This document shows positions 1 to 6,665 of a stretch of DNA of 25,284 nt, piece after piece. The notes below the pieces were generated by a model. The model did no database searches. It had not been told where the DNA came from and saw nothing but the letters and a program-made list of their open reading frames with translations. Position 1 is the first letter of the stretch. Every line of letters begins with the position of its first letter. Location of the stretch: the NCBI GenBank assembly GCA_019323195.1, contig JAHWHQ010000030.1, positions 1 to 25,284 on the forward strand, in the 5' to 3' direction. A program made the position numbers and the translations under genes. Source of the DNA: Candidatus Woesearchaeota archaeon (GTDB lineage Archaea > Nanobdellota > Nanobdellia > Woesearchaeales > JACPBV01).

Positions 1-179
1 CAAAATTGGAATTCAGCTCGTCGCGGGGGGATGCCCCATCCGGGGACGCAGAGCCCGCGCCACCAGAATTAAGAGTTTCGAAGACGCCCAAGCACTCCGT
101 AGTGATTAATCTCCAGCGGAGATACTGCATAAAGGGCTGTGTTGAAAATGTGTCTCTCACCAGCCCCTCCAACCAAAAA
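1..179. other. Unassigned GC-rich window edge
   Basis: The first ~65 bases are far richer in G+C than the AT-rich surroundings, which in such genomes often marks a structured RNA. A perfect 6-bp stem, CGCGGG (22-27) with CCCGCG (54-59), encloses a second possible stem, GGAT (29-32) with ATCC (38-41). All three plus-strand frames stay open for a while, but none gives a recognisable protein. It could be the 3' part of a non-coding RNA or the tail of a gene starting outside the window. I cannot assign it. Confidence 0.3.
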
Positions 180-188
180 CTATTTAAA
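180..188 (+). promoter_or_regulatory. TATA box of rps17e
   Basis: TATTTAAAC lies about 27 bases upstream of the rps17e ATG at 211, the usual archaeal spacing for a very short leader. TGAGG directly before the ATG may act as a weak ribosome binding site. Confidence 0.6.
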
Positions 189-210
189 CAAAATATGACT
201 CCTGAGGCTT

Positions 211-405
211 ATGGGAAGGATAAAACTAAAGCTTGTCAAGAGAACGACCAAGAAGCTGATGAAAGAGCATAAGGGCCAGTTCAAGGAGGACTGCGACGAG
301 AATAAGAAGCTTGTAGAGCGTTTTACGACCGTCTCCAATAAGAAGCTGAGGAATACCATAGCTGGTCATCTGACCAAACTGATGAAGAAAAAGGAAGAAG
401 AGTAG
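211..405 (+). CDS. rps17e: Ribosomal protein S17e (eS17)
   Basis: A 64-residue basic protein beginning MGRIKLKLVKR, with the family's internal block KKLRNTIAGHLTKL near residues 44-57 and a Lys/Glu-rich end. Archaeal S17e proteins are about 60-70 residues, so this is full length. It is a small-subunit ribosomal protein found in archaea and eukaryotes, not bacteria. It has its own TATA box, and its stop is followed after only a few bases by the promoter of the tRNA-His gene on the same strand. Confidence 0.93.
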   Translation: MGRIKLKLVKRTTKKLMKEHKGQFKEDCDENKKLVERFTTVSNKKLRNTIAGHLTKLMKKKEEE

Positions 406-409
406 TAAA

Positions 410-418
410 GTTTATAAG
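410..418 (+). promoter_or_regulatory. TATA box of the tRNA-His gene
   Basis: GTTTATAAG sits about 29 bases upstream of the tRNA-His 5' end (443), a normal archaeal promoter-to-start distance. It overlaps the few bases after the rps17e stop codon. Confidence 0.6.
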
Positions 419-479
419 TTTTCTGTACTTTTCCTGTGGTATGGTGGCTATAGTTTAGTGGTAGAATACAGGACTGTGG

Positions 480-494
480 TCTTCAACTGCAGAA
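480..494 (+). other. tRNA-His intron 1 (37/38, 15 nt)
   Basis: BHB-like splice motif: central helix CTGT (474-477)/GCAG (489-492), 5' bulge GGT cut as GG^T, 3' bulge AAA cut as AA^A, outer helix the anticodon stem. The inner part is a loop without a clear stem, so this is the relaxed bulge-helix-loop form. Confidence 0.85.
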
Positions 495-509
495 ATCCTG
501 TGGCGCGAG

Positions 510-528
510 AAAGCTCATGCTTCGCGAT
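510..528 (+). other. tRNA-His intron 2 (T-arm 53/54, 19 nt)
   Basis: Full BHB: central helix CGCG (504-507)/CGCG (523-526), 5' bulge AGA cut as AG^A, inner helix AAGC/GCTT around a TCAT loop, 3' bulge ATT cut as AT^T. The cut sites predicted by the BHB are exactly those needed to restore the T-stem and T-loop. Confidence 0.85.
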
Positions 529-539
529 TTCGATTCTCG

Positions 540-1058
540 CTAGCCACCCTTTAAAACCCTGATGGAACCTCCCCTCAGGTTATGGACTGCATAAGGGGTT
601 ATAAAAGCTATCACATACACTATGCTGACTATTATCGGGGAATTAAAGGTAAGCTGTAATTTAAATGCTTCAGTGATATGGTTTGCGAATGATGCCATAT
701 AATATGTATTTATGGTGGCTAACGCCGGGATAAACACCCACGCCATTATGATATGCTTGTCTTCCAGGTTTTCTATATCCCTTATTAGCTGGTCAAATAA
801 GAATCCGAACATTGCAGCCAGGACTATTATTATGAAATAAAGGGGTATCCTCTTGAATGCCAGCAAAAAGGGTATCAGTATTATGGCTATGACCATATTT
901 CCTATTATTGCCACTATGAGCAAAACCCAGTATATGATGCTGTCAAAGAATTTGATCTTGGGGGATTTTTTCTCTTTTGCCCTTTCTATTATGCTTATCG
1001 TCCTTCTTGCCTCTTTTTTGTTGAACCCCTTTTTTAATAGGTCCTCATACTCTACCAT
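540..1058 (-). CDS. Four-helix membrane protein of unknown function
   Basis: A 172-residue protein with a charged N-terminal ~35 residues rich in Lys, Glu and Arg, then about four hydrophobic segments (roughly residues 40-65, 72-92, 105-120 and 140-158) and a short basic end. I do not recognise the family. It is last in a co-directional set of three genes: it starts 10 bases after the stop of the preceding gene, so shared transcription from the promoter near 2040 is likely. Its final codons and TAG stop (540-542) lie inside the antisense of the tRNA-His acceptor stem. A role with the two upstream helical proteins is plausible only from gene order. Confidence 0.75.
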   Translation of the reverse strand: MVEYEDLLKKGFNKKEARRTISIIERAKEKKSPKIKFFDSIIYWVLLIVAIIGNMVIAIILIPFLLAFKRIPLYFIIIVLAAMFGFLFDQLIRDIENLEDKHIIMAWVFIPALATINTYYMASFANHITEAFKLQLTFNSPIIVSIVYVIAFITPYAVHNLRGGSIRVLKGG

Positions 1059-1068
1059 TTTTTAGGCC

Positions 1069-1521
1069 TTATCCTTCCCTTATTATTTGCTGTACAAATG
1101 AGACAAACTTCGTTGTTTTCTCATAATATTCCTTTAGGATATCAATATTGGTATCTACCTTTTTATCCCCTATCTGGGATATCATCGTAACATGCCTTCT
1201 GTACTCTTCTTTTTTGGTGTACGGGCTTTTCATTAGTTTTCTTAATAGCAGGTACAGGTCCATGTATTTTTTAATGTTTGTTTCCTCATATATCTCTTTC
1301 AATAATTCGCATTTTGAGATAGGTGTTTCAGGTATTTCATTTGTTTTCTTTTTTTCCTTGGAATATTTCAGCAGGCTAAGCATCCCGTAGTCAAATGTGC
1401 TTATCAGCCTTCCTATCATGCTCCTCATCATGTCGACAGTTCTTGTATACTTCAGGCTTACATAAAAAAGGTGGTCTACCCTTTTTATCTCTTCTTTTGC
1501 GTCTTCTAACGATTCTTCCAT
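1069..1521 (-). CDS. Helical protein, paralogue of its upstream neighbour
   Basis: A 150-residue, mostly helical soluble protein with no signal peptide or clear membrane segment. It appears colinear with the preceding gene product: both have a D-H pair followed by a Tyr-containing helix near the start, a bulky 'SLL-Y' stretch in the middle, and a helix then 'KSP' followed by a charged region and an aromatic-rich final helix. This suggests an old tandem duplication; identity is low and the alignment was made by eye. The general size and helical make-up are HEPN-like, but I see no diagnostic RxxxxH, so no function is assigned. The start is the ATG directly preceded by an A-rich run. Confidence 0.7.
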   Translation of the reverse strand: MEESLEDAKEEIKRVDHLFYVSLKYTRTVDMMRSMIGRLISTFDYGMLSLLKYSKEKKKTNEIPETPISKCELLKEIYEETNIKKYMDLYLLLRKLMKSPYTKKEEYRRHVTMISQIGDKKVDTNIDILKEYYEKTTKFVSFVQQIIREG

Positions 1522-1539
1522 TTTAATGCAAAATTCTGT

Positions 1540-2016
1540 CTATGGCGTATTTTTCATCAGGCTGTTGATGCCCTTTATGAATGATCTTGATCTTGTGATA
1601 TAATCCTTGATCTTTTCAAGGCTTATTTCCTTCATCTGGTAGTTGTCAGAGCATATTATCAATGACCCGTTCCTTTCAAATTCAACAGGGCTTTTCTTGT
1701 GCTGGACGATTATATCCTTGATTTCTTTTATCATCAAGACTATTTCATGGTCTATATTATGCTCCCCCACGCACCTCTGCTTGAAAACATTGAATTTGGA
1801 ATCAAAAGTGTCCTGGAACGGGGGTACTGATTTATGGCTCCTTTCATAATACAATAATGATCCTATTGAGTTTGTTAAGGCCAGGAAGATATTTTCCAGA
1901 ACCGCCAATAGCAGCCTTGGATCCTTAACCAACGGGTAAGTCATTGTAAGTATGTGGTCTGCTATTCCAATTTTTTTTCTGGCAGTCTCCCTCATCTCTT
2001 CATACTTCTCCATCAT
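1540..2016 (-). CDS. Helical protein, first gene of a three-gene unit
   Basis: A 158-residue helical protein of unknown function. Residues about 15-55 contain a D-H motif and a hydrophobic helix ending in SLLYYE; residues 95-115 hold a charged helix then HKKSP. The same order of elements occurs in the next gene, so the two are probably diverged paralogues. A TATA box 25 bases upstream means the message is probably leaderless; the two consecutive ATG codons at the start (2016 and 2013) cannot be told apart. The gap to the next gene is 18 bases, supporting an operon with the downstream helical and membrane proteins. Confidence 0.7.
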   Translation of the reverse strand: MMEKYEEMRETARKKIGIADHILTMTYPLVKDPRLLLAVLENIFLALTNSIGSLLYYERSHKSVPPFQDTFDSKFNVFKQRCVGEHNIDHEIVLMIKEIKDIIVQHKKSPVEFERNGSLIICSDNYQMKEISLEKIKDYITRSRSFIKGINSLMKNTP

Positions 2017-2035
2017 AACTTATTATGACATAGAA

Positions 2036-2045
2036 GTTTAAATAA
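2036..2045 (-). promoter_or_regulatory. TATA box of the 2016-540 unit
   Basis: On the minus strand TTATTTAAAC is centred 25 bases before the first ATG, placing the transcript start at or next to the start codon. Confidence 0.6.
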
Positions 2046-2062
2046 TTTACTGATGGAAGATT

Positions 2063-2434
2063 TCATGGCTTAAGTTCCATTATTGCCGCTGCCAGATCCC
2101 CTTGATGCTTTTTTATTGTCTCAATCGCCTTATTTTCATCAACACCTGTCTGTTCTACAACTGTCTTTATGTCTTCCTCGTTTATTTCAGGCTCTTTCGA
2201 ATCCCCTGCTTCTTCTCCTGTGGAACCCCGGCTCAGTGGCCTTTCCTCCGCCTCCCCTACCACCTGGTATGTCTTCTGGCCCATCATGTTTATCCTTGCG
2301 ACCTGCGGGTTGGCTATTATCAGCTCCTTATCCGGCGTTCTGATGATTACCTCTGTTGCATGCAGGTCTTCCTGTTGTATGCCCATCTTTTTCATGGCCT
2401 GCTTCATTGCCCTTGGATTCATTCCTGGTATCAT
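2063..2434 (-). CDS. nac: Nascent polypeptide-associated complex protein (alpha-NAC)
   Basis: A 123-residue protein. The N-terminus MIPGMNPRAMKQAMKKMGI is the hallmark of archaeal NAC. Residues ~20-65 form the NAC beta domain (VIIRTPDKELIIANPQVARI, then GQKTYQVVGEAEE), and a variable acidic linker leads to a C-terminal UBA domain (~85-123, EEDIKTVVEQTGVDENKAIETIKKHQGDL). The archaeal protein is a homodimer that binds ribosomes near the exit tunnel and shields emerging chains. A GGGTGATT sequence just upstream of the ATG is a good ribosome binding site. It lies immediately downstream of Sec61 beta, so two protein-biogenesis genes are adjacent, though NAC has its own TATA box. Confidence 0.95.
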   Translation of the reverse strand: MIPGMNPRAMKQAMKKMGIQQEDLHATEVIIRTPDKELIIANPQVARINMMGQKTYQVVGEAEERPLSRGSTGEEAGDSKEPEINEEDIKTVVEQTGVDENKAIETIKKHQGDLAAAIMELKP

Positions 2435-2466
2435 AATTAATCACCCTGTTTTAGAAAGAGGGGCTT

Positions 2467-2476
2467 GTATAAAAAG
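2467..2476 (-). promoter_or_regulatory. TATA box of the NAC gene
   Basis: On the minus strand CTTTTTATAC lies about 37 bases upstream of the NAC ATG, giving a leader long enough to include the GGGTGATT ribosome binding site. Confidence 0.55.
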
Positions 2477-2498
2477 ATTTTGATTGATTTTCGTAAAT

Positions 2499-2675
2499 TT
2501 AAGCAATCCCCAGCCACCTGTTCCCATAGGTGTACAGAATTATCATAATTACCATAACAACAACGCATAATATGATGATATGTCCTGGCTTGAACTCTAT
2601 CTTTGACTTGTACTCGTCAAAATACCTTACCAGTCCCCCCATCCCTGAGGGCATTGAAATCTTGTCTTGTGCCAT
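2499..2675 (-). CDS. secG: Preprotein translocase subunit Sec61 beta
   Basis: A 58-residue tail-anchored protein: MAQDKISMPSGMGGLVRYFDEYKS is the archaeal Sec61 beta signature, followed by a conserved EFKPGH and one membrane helix (about residues 33-52). It is the small accessory subunit of the SecYE channel. The frame stays open 12 codons further up to a GTG at 2711, but those codons lie inside the 3' end of RNase P RNA and are not typical of the family, so I start at the ATG 2675. The gap to the RNA's 3' end is only 14 bases and no ribosome binding site is seen. The message may be processed from a shared rnpB transcript, or come from a TATA-like CCATAAATA within the RNA gene. Confidence 0.93.
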   Translation of the reverse strand: MAQDKISMPSGMGGLVRYFDEYKSKIEFKPGHIIILCVVVMVIMIILYTYGNRWLGIA

Positions 2676-2689
2676 TTTATTGAAATTAA

Positions 2690-3022
2690 AGGCAGGGCTG
2701 GAATAAGCCACCTTTTGTCAGATCATATTTATGGTCTGCCTTAGCATTTAACTAAGCGGATTAAATCCTTGCACCGGCCAGGTCTCGCCGTTTCACCCTT
2801 TCCCTAAAGAGCGTCAGTTGGTTAGCTCAGGATTGTCGCCAGTCCTTTCACAACTTTCATCCTCCTTCAAGGCGGTCTCGTTTCTGTGCGGTTGCCGCAC
2901 ATTGCTGCACCTTCTTTATGAAGTGGCCATATCCCCTGAAAGACATAGGAGATGGTGGGTGGACTTTCCTCAGTTCAGACACCCTTTCAGATGGAACCGT
3001 TAGCTAAGTACCATCCCTGCCT
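2690..3022 (-). ncRNA. rnpB: RNase P RNA
   Basis: Catalytic RNA of RNase P, which matures tRNA 5' ends. On the minus strand the universal core is readable in order: GAGGAAAGTCC (CR I, 2961-2971), ACAGAAACGAGACC (CR II/III region, 2871-2887), GTGAAACGGCGAGACC and CCGGTGCAAG (2768-2797), then the CR IV/V region (about 2711-2738) and GGTGGCTTAT near the 3' end. The P1 helix fixes the ends: AGGCAGGG (3022-3015) pairs with CCCTGCCT (2697-2690). The length, about 333 bases, fits archaeal RNase P RNA. A TATA box lies ~25 bases upstream. Sec61 beta begins 14 bases downstream. Confidence 0.95.
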
Positions 3023-3044
3023 GTGTAGTAAGAAGTTAGTTTTT

Positions 3045-3054
3045 GTTTATAAAT
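3045..3054 (-). promoter_or_regulatory. TATA box of rnpB
   Basis: On the minus strand ATTTATAAAC is centred about 27 bases upstream of the RNase P RNA 5' end defined by P1. It lies between rnpB and the end of gyrA. Confidence 0.65.
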
Positions 3055-3070
3055 GTAACGAAAAAAAGCC

Positions 3071-3868
3071 CTATTCCTTTTTTCTATCTGAATCATTATC
3101 CTTCTCATTCACTCTATCAACAAATTCCTGCGCAGTCTTATCCTCAATCTCTTCCCTTTGTTCCTCCTTATCCTCCACCTCCTTCAATGGTTCTGCCTTA
3201 TCCTCAATCTCCTCCAGTCTCTCAACCTTGTCCTCAATCTCGTCAATCTTTTCCGCCTCCAGAAGATTTAATGAATCCTTATCTATTTCCCCAATAAGTT
3301 CCTGCGCAGATTTATCTTCAATCTCTTCCCTCTGTTCTTCCTTATCTTCCAGCTCTTTCAAATCCTCTGCCTTATCCTCGATCTCTTCTGTTTTTTCCTG
3401 TTCAAGTTCTTTCATTGGTTCTTTTTCTGCTTCCTCTATCAGCTTCTCTGCTGTTTTATTCCCAATCTCTTCCCTCTGTTCTTCCTTATCTTCCAGCTCT
3501 TTCAAATCCTCAGCTTTATCCTCAATCTCTTCTGTTCTCTTGTCTTCCAGCTTTTCTTCAGTTTCTTTTTCAGCTTCCTCAATCATCTCCTGCGCTGTTT
3601 TTTCTTCATTCTTTTCCTCTGCCTTATCCTCAATCTCCTCTGTCTTTTCTGCTTCAGGTTCTTTTACCGGCTCTTTCTCTGCCTCCTCAATAAGCTTTTG
3701 AGCTGTTTCATCTTCCATCTCTTCCTTTTCGCTCTCCTGCTCTTCCTCATCCTCACTCTCGCCTATATTTTTTTCTTCCGTCTTTCCTGCCTGCCCTTCA
3801 CCCGCTTCCTCAATCATCTCCTGTGCTGTCGCATCTTTATTATCCCCATTATCGCTCTCTTTCGGCCC
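3071..3868 (-). repeat. Repetitive acidic tail-coding segment of gyrA
   Basis: About 265 codons of internally repeated sequence. The recurring protein blocks are TAQEMIEEAEKE-like (six copies, e.g. TAQKLIEEAEKE, TAEKLIEEAEKE, SAQELIGEIDKD), EEIEDKAE and LKELEDKEEQREEI. Near-identical DNA units (for example around 3300-3380 and 3465-3540) show recent tandem expansion. Long opposite-strand frames here are by-products of the GA-rich composition. Confidence 0.8.
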
Positions 3869-6340
3869 ATCCTTGCTTATCTTGGCAGCAGCCACCACCT
3901 TATCATTCTCCCCGAGCTTCATCAGTCTCATTCCCTGAGTAGCCCTTCCTATTACAGATATCCCTTTTGCAGGCGTCCTTATTGTAATCCCGGATTTGCT
4001 TATGAACATCAGATCATCATCATCTTCTACAGATTTGACAGCAACGACCTTCCCGTTCCTGTCAGAACATATGATGTTCCTTACCCCCAGGCCGCCCCTT
4101 CTTGTCAGCCTGTATTCCGAAACACTCGTCCTCTTTCCATAGCCGTTTTCTGTTATGCTTATCAGCGTTTTTGTATCATCTGCAACAACCATCCCTATTA
4201 TCTCATCCCCTTCCTTCAGCGTAGCGCCTCTCACGCCCCTCGCTGACCTTCCGGTAGGCCTCACATCAGTCTCTTTAAACCTCACTGCCGCCCCGTTTTT
4301 GGTAGCCAGGATTATGTCCTTTGTCCCGTCTGTCCTTGCAGCCCCGATAAGCTCATCATCCTGGTCCAGGCTGATGGCAATGATTCCTCCTTTCCTTTGG
4401 TTTGAATAGGCCATTAGCTCTGTTTTCTTTACAGTCCCGTTCCTTGTCGCTATTATCAGGAACTCTTTGTCTTTGAATTCCTTGACAGGTATGAATGCTG
4501 ATATCTTTTCATCCTCTTCAAGCTGCAGCAGGTTGACTATGGATTTCCCTAACGCCTGCCTTGAGCCTTCCGGCACATTATAGACCCTCAGCCAGTGTAT
4601 CTTTCCCTTGTTTGTGAAGAATAGGATGTATGAATATGTGTCAGCTATGAAGATGTCTTCCACAAAGTCCTGCTCCTTTGTCCCTGCAGCTATGATCCCC
4701 TTTCCTCCCCTTTTCTGCTTCTTATACGTATTTAATGGCTGCCTTTTTATATATCCTGAATGTGTGACTGTGATGACCATCTTCTCCTCCTTGATAAGGT
4801 CTTCCATCTCAAACGTCTCTGCCTCTTCTGTTATGATCTCTGTTCTTCTCTCATCCCCGTACTGCTCTTTCAGTTCAATAAGCTCCTTTTTTATTATGTC
4901 AAGGATCCTTTGCTCTGAAGAGAGTATGGAGCTTAGCTCCTCGATAAGCTTTATCAGGTTGGAATGCTCATTCTTGATCTTCTCCTGCTCCAAAGCAGCA
5001 AGTTTTTGCAGTTTCATCTCAAGGATTGCCAGTGCCTGCTTCTCTGTAATGCTCAGGTCGCTCTGCAGGGTTGTCCTTGCTTCCTGGACAGATTTGCTTT
5101 GTTTGATCAGTTTGACTGTCTTGTCTATGTCCTGCAGCGCCGTCAACAGCCCCTCTAGTATGTGAGCCCTGTCTTTTGCCTTGTTTAGGTCAAACTCCGT
5201 CCTTTTTCTGACAACCTCTTTTCTGTGGCTTATGAAATGCTGTATTATCTGCCTTATCCCCATCACCTTAGGCTCATTGTTTACAAGTGCCACCATTATT
5301 ATCCCGAACGTATCCTGCATCCTGGTATGCTTGTACAGCTGGTTTATCACGATGTTAGAGTTAGCATCTTTCCTTAGTTCTATTATTATGTTCATCCCTT
5401 CCCTGTCAGACTCATCCCTTATGTCGCTTATCCCCATTATCTTTCCCTGGTTGACCAGGTTGGCTATCTGCTTTATCAGCTCTGCCTTGTTTACCATGTA
5501 TGGGATTTCTTTGATTACAATCCTCTTTTTTTCAGGCTGTAATTCTGTTTTTGCCCTTACAATTACCTTCCCCCTTCCTGTCCTGAATGCGCTCTCTATG
5601 CCTTTTCTTCCGCAGATGGTTGCTCCTGTTGGAAAATCAGGTCCCTTGATATGCTGCATCAGCTGGCTGATCTCTATATCTGGATTCTCAATAAGGCCGA
5701 TAGTTCCATCAACCACCTCCCCCATATTATGCGGCGGGATGTTGGTTGCCATCCCTACTGCTATGCCTGAAGAGCCGTTTATCAGCAGGTTTGGAACCTT
5801 GGCCGGAAGCACAGTAGGCTCCTTTAATGATCCGTCAAAGTTAGGCGTAAATTCTACTGTATCTTTGTCTATGTCCTGCAGAAGCTCTTCTGAAAGTTTC
5901 TTAAGCCTGGCTTCAGTATACCTCATGGCAGCCTGCGCATCCCCGTCAATCGACCCCATATTTCCCTGGCCGTCGATAAGAAGGTATCGCAGCGACCATT
6001 GCTGTGCCATACGCACCATAGAATCATAGACAGCAGTATCGCCGTGCGGATGGTATTTTCCAAGGACCTCTCCTACTATCCTTGCGCTTTTTTTAAATGG
6101 CTTGTTATGGAACATGCCCATATCGTTCATGGCAAAAAGTATTCTCCTGTGTACAGGCTTCAGCCCGTCCCTAACATCAGGCAGGGCCCTTCCTACGATG
6201 ACAGACATAGCATAATCTACATACGACTGTTTCATCTCTTCTTCAATCTCTCTCGGTATGATCTCTTCCCTGTCCAGTGCTATTTCCTCAGCCATTTTTG
6301 CATATAGAATCCCCTTCAGGTCAGTCTTATCATCCGCCAA
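3071..6340 (-). CDS. gyrA: DNA gyrase subunit A with long acidic repeat tail
   Basis: Breakage-reunion subunit of gyrase, 1089 residues. Residues ~35-515 are the topoisomerase IIA core (YAMSVIVGRALPDVRDGLKPVHRR at 43-66; catalytic Tyr141 in AMRYTEAR). The beta-pinwheel domain (~520-820) includes the GyrA box QKRGGKG at 542-548, needed for DNA wrapping and negative supercoiling, so this is a true gyrase rather than topo IV. Residues ~825-1089 are an extra Glu/Lys tail with six degenerate copies of a [TS]A[QE]-x-x-I-E-E-A-like motif; ordinary GyrA stops near the end of the pinwheel, at 800-880 residues. The annotated start is TTG 6340; the ATG at 6295 (residue 16) fits the family N-terminus equally well. 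gyrB is not in the window. Confidence 0.96.
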   Translation of the reverse strand: MADDKTDLKGILYAKMAEEIALDREEIIPREIEEEMKQSYVDYAMSVIVGRALPDVRDGLKPVHRRILFAMNDMGMFHNKPFKKSARIVGEVLGKYHPHGDTAVYDSMVRMAQQWSLRYLLIDGQGNMGSIDGDAQAAMRYTEARLKKLSEELLQDIDKDTVEFTPNFDGSLKEPTVLPAKVPNLLINGSSGIAVGMATNIPPHNMGEVVDGTIGLIENPDIEISQLMQHIKGPDFPTGATICGRKGIESAFRTGRGKVIVRAKTELQPEKKRIVIKEIPYMVNKAELIKQIANLVNQGKIMGISDIRDESDREGMNIIIELRKDANSNIVINQLYKHTRMQDTFGIIMVALVNNEPKVMGIRQIIQHFISHRKEVVRKRTEFDLNKAKDRAHILEGLLTALQDIDKTVKLIKQSKSVQEARTTLQSDLSITEKQALAILEMKLQKLAALEQEKIKNEHSNLIKLIEELSSILSSEQRILDIIKKELIELKEQYGDERRTEIITEEAETFEMEDLIKEEKMVITVTHSGYIKRQPLNTYKKQKRGGKGIIAAGTKEQDFVEDIFIADTYSYILFFTNKGKIHWLRVYNVPEGSRQALGKSIVNLLQLEEDEKISAFIPVKEFKDKEFLIIATRNGTVKKTELMAYSNQRKGGIIAISLDQDDELIGAARTDGTKDIILATKNGAAVRFKETDVRPTGRSARGVRGATLKEGDEIIGMVVADDTKTLISITENGYGKRTSVSEYRLTRRGGLGVRNIICSDRNGKVVAVKSVEDDDDLMFISKSGITIRTPAKGISVIGRATQGMRLMKLGENDKVVAAAKISKDGPKESDNGDNKDATAQEMIEEAGEGQAGKTEEKNIGESEDEEEQESEKEEMEDETAQKLIEEAEKEPVKEPEAEKTEEIEDKAEEKNEEKTAQEMIEEAEKETEEKLEDKRTEEIEDKAEDLKELEDKEEQREEIGNKTAEKLIEEAEKEPMKELEQEKTEEIEDKAEDLKELEDKEEQREEIEDKSAQELIGEIDKDSLNLLEAEKIDEIEDKVERLEEIEDKAEPLKEVEDKEEQREEIEDKTAQEFVDRVNEKDNDSDRKKE

Positions 6341-6370
6341 GTTTTATGTAGGGAATTAACTAAAAACAGA

Positions 6371-6380
6371 TTCTTATATC
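6371..6380 (-). promoter_or_regulatory. Probable TATA box of gyrA
   Basis: On the minus strand GATATAAGAA is centred ~35 bases upstream of the TTG at 6340. A second candidate, TTTATAAATA, lies near 6400-6409. Which one is used bears on whether TTG 6340 or ATG 6295 is the start. Confidence 0.4.
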
Positions 6381-6518
6381 CAAAAAGGATTCTCTGTTAT
6401 TTATAAATGTTACTATAAAATTTGGGCTTTAGAACGCCTGTAGTGCCCAAATTTAGGGGTTTCAGGTAGACGAGAAATTGTTTTTTCAGGGGATTATTCC
6501 TATTTTTGCATTTTTTCT

Positions 6519-6665
6519 TCAACCTTCCTGTGCTATATGTTTTCTTACTAAAAAACTTCTTCCGCAGTATACGCAGACCTTCCTTTTTCCGGTAAGGATG
6601 CTGTCTCTGCCGCCATACTTCATGGTATTCTTGCACTTAGGGCATCTAAGAAGAAATATCCTCAT
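6519..6665 (-). CDS. Small zinc-ribbon protein
   Basis: A 48-residue protein with two CxxC knuckles, CPKC (8-11) and CVYC (31-34), separated by a basic loop (KYGGRDSILTGKRK). This is a classic zinc ribbon, a fold used by archaea for nucleic-acid or protein contacts. I start at the ATG 6665 because MRIFLLRCPKC is compact and overlaps the end of scpB by 20 bases; the frame is open to 6707, but that would add only a Lys/Arg run read from the scpB tail. It is probably co-transcribed with scpB. The specific function is unknown. Confidence 0.75.
   Translation of the reverse strand: MRIFLLRCPKCKNTMKYGGRDSILTGKRKVCVYCGRSFLVRKHIAQEG

Larger units (their letters stand above)
443..548 (+). tRNA. tRNA-His (GUG) with two introns
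   Basis: GGTGGCTA (443-450) pairs with TAGCCACC (541-548); the extra G-1:C73 pair is the identity mark of tRNA-His. The D-stem is GTTT/GAAT. The anticodon stem CAGGA (469-473)/TCCTG (496-500) encloses the anticodon GTG at 476-478. A 15-base intron lies at the canonical 37/38 site and a 19-base intron between positions 53 and 54. Removing both leaves 72 bases with a T-stem GCGAG/CTCGC and T-loop TTCGATT; CCA is not encoded. Without removal of the second intron the T-stem would have a mismatch at the universal 53:61 pair. The last nine bases overlap, antisense, the end of the following minus-strand gene. Confidence 0.9.

Noticed and set aside
6..272. 88-codon plus-strand frame over the window edge
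   Set aside because: It runs out of frame into rps17e, has no family resemblance, and the region is open in other frames too because of its GC content.
500..540. tRNA-His with a long variable arm instead of a second intron
   Set aside because: His tRNAs are class I, and this reading leaves a mismatch at 53:61, whereas the BHB gives a perfect T-arm.
2676..2711. Longer Sec61 beta starting at GTG 2711
   Set aside because: These codons lie within the 3' part of RNase P RNA, and the ATG at 2675 gives the family-typical N-terminus.
2952..3701. Long Ser-rich plus-strand frame opposite the gyrA tail
   Set aside because: It is the antisense of Glu/Lys codons (TTC, CTC, TCC), with no start signal or family match.
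6397..6636. 79-codon minus-strand frame overlapping the zinc-ribbon gene
   Set aside because: It is out of frame with the CxxC-bearing protein, basic and low-complexity, and has no initiation signal.
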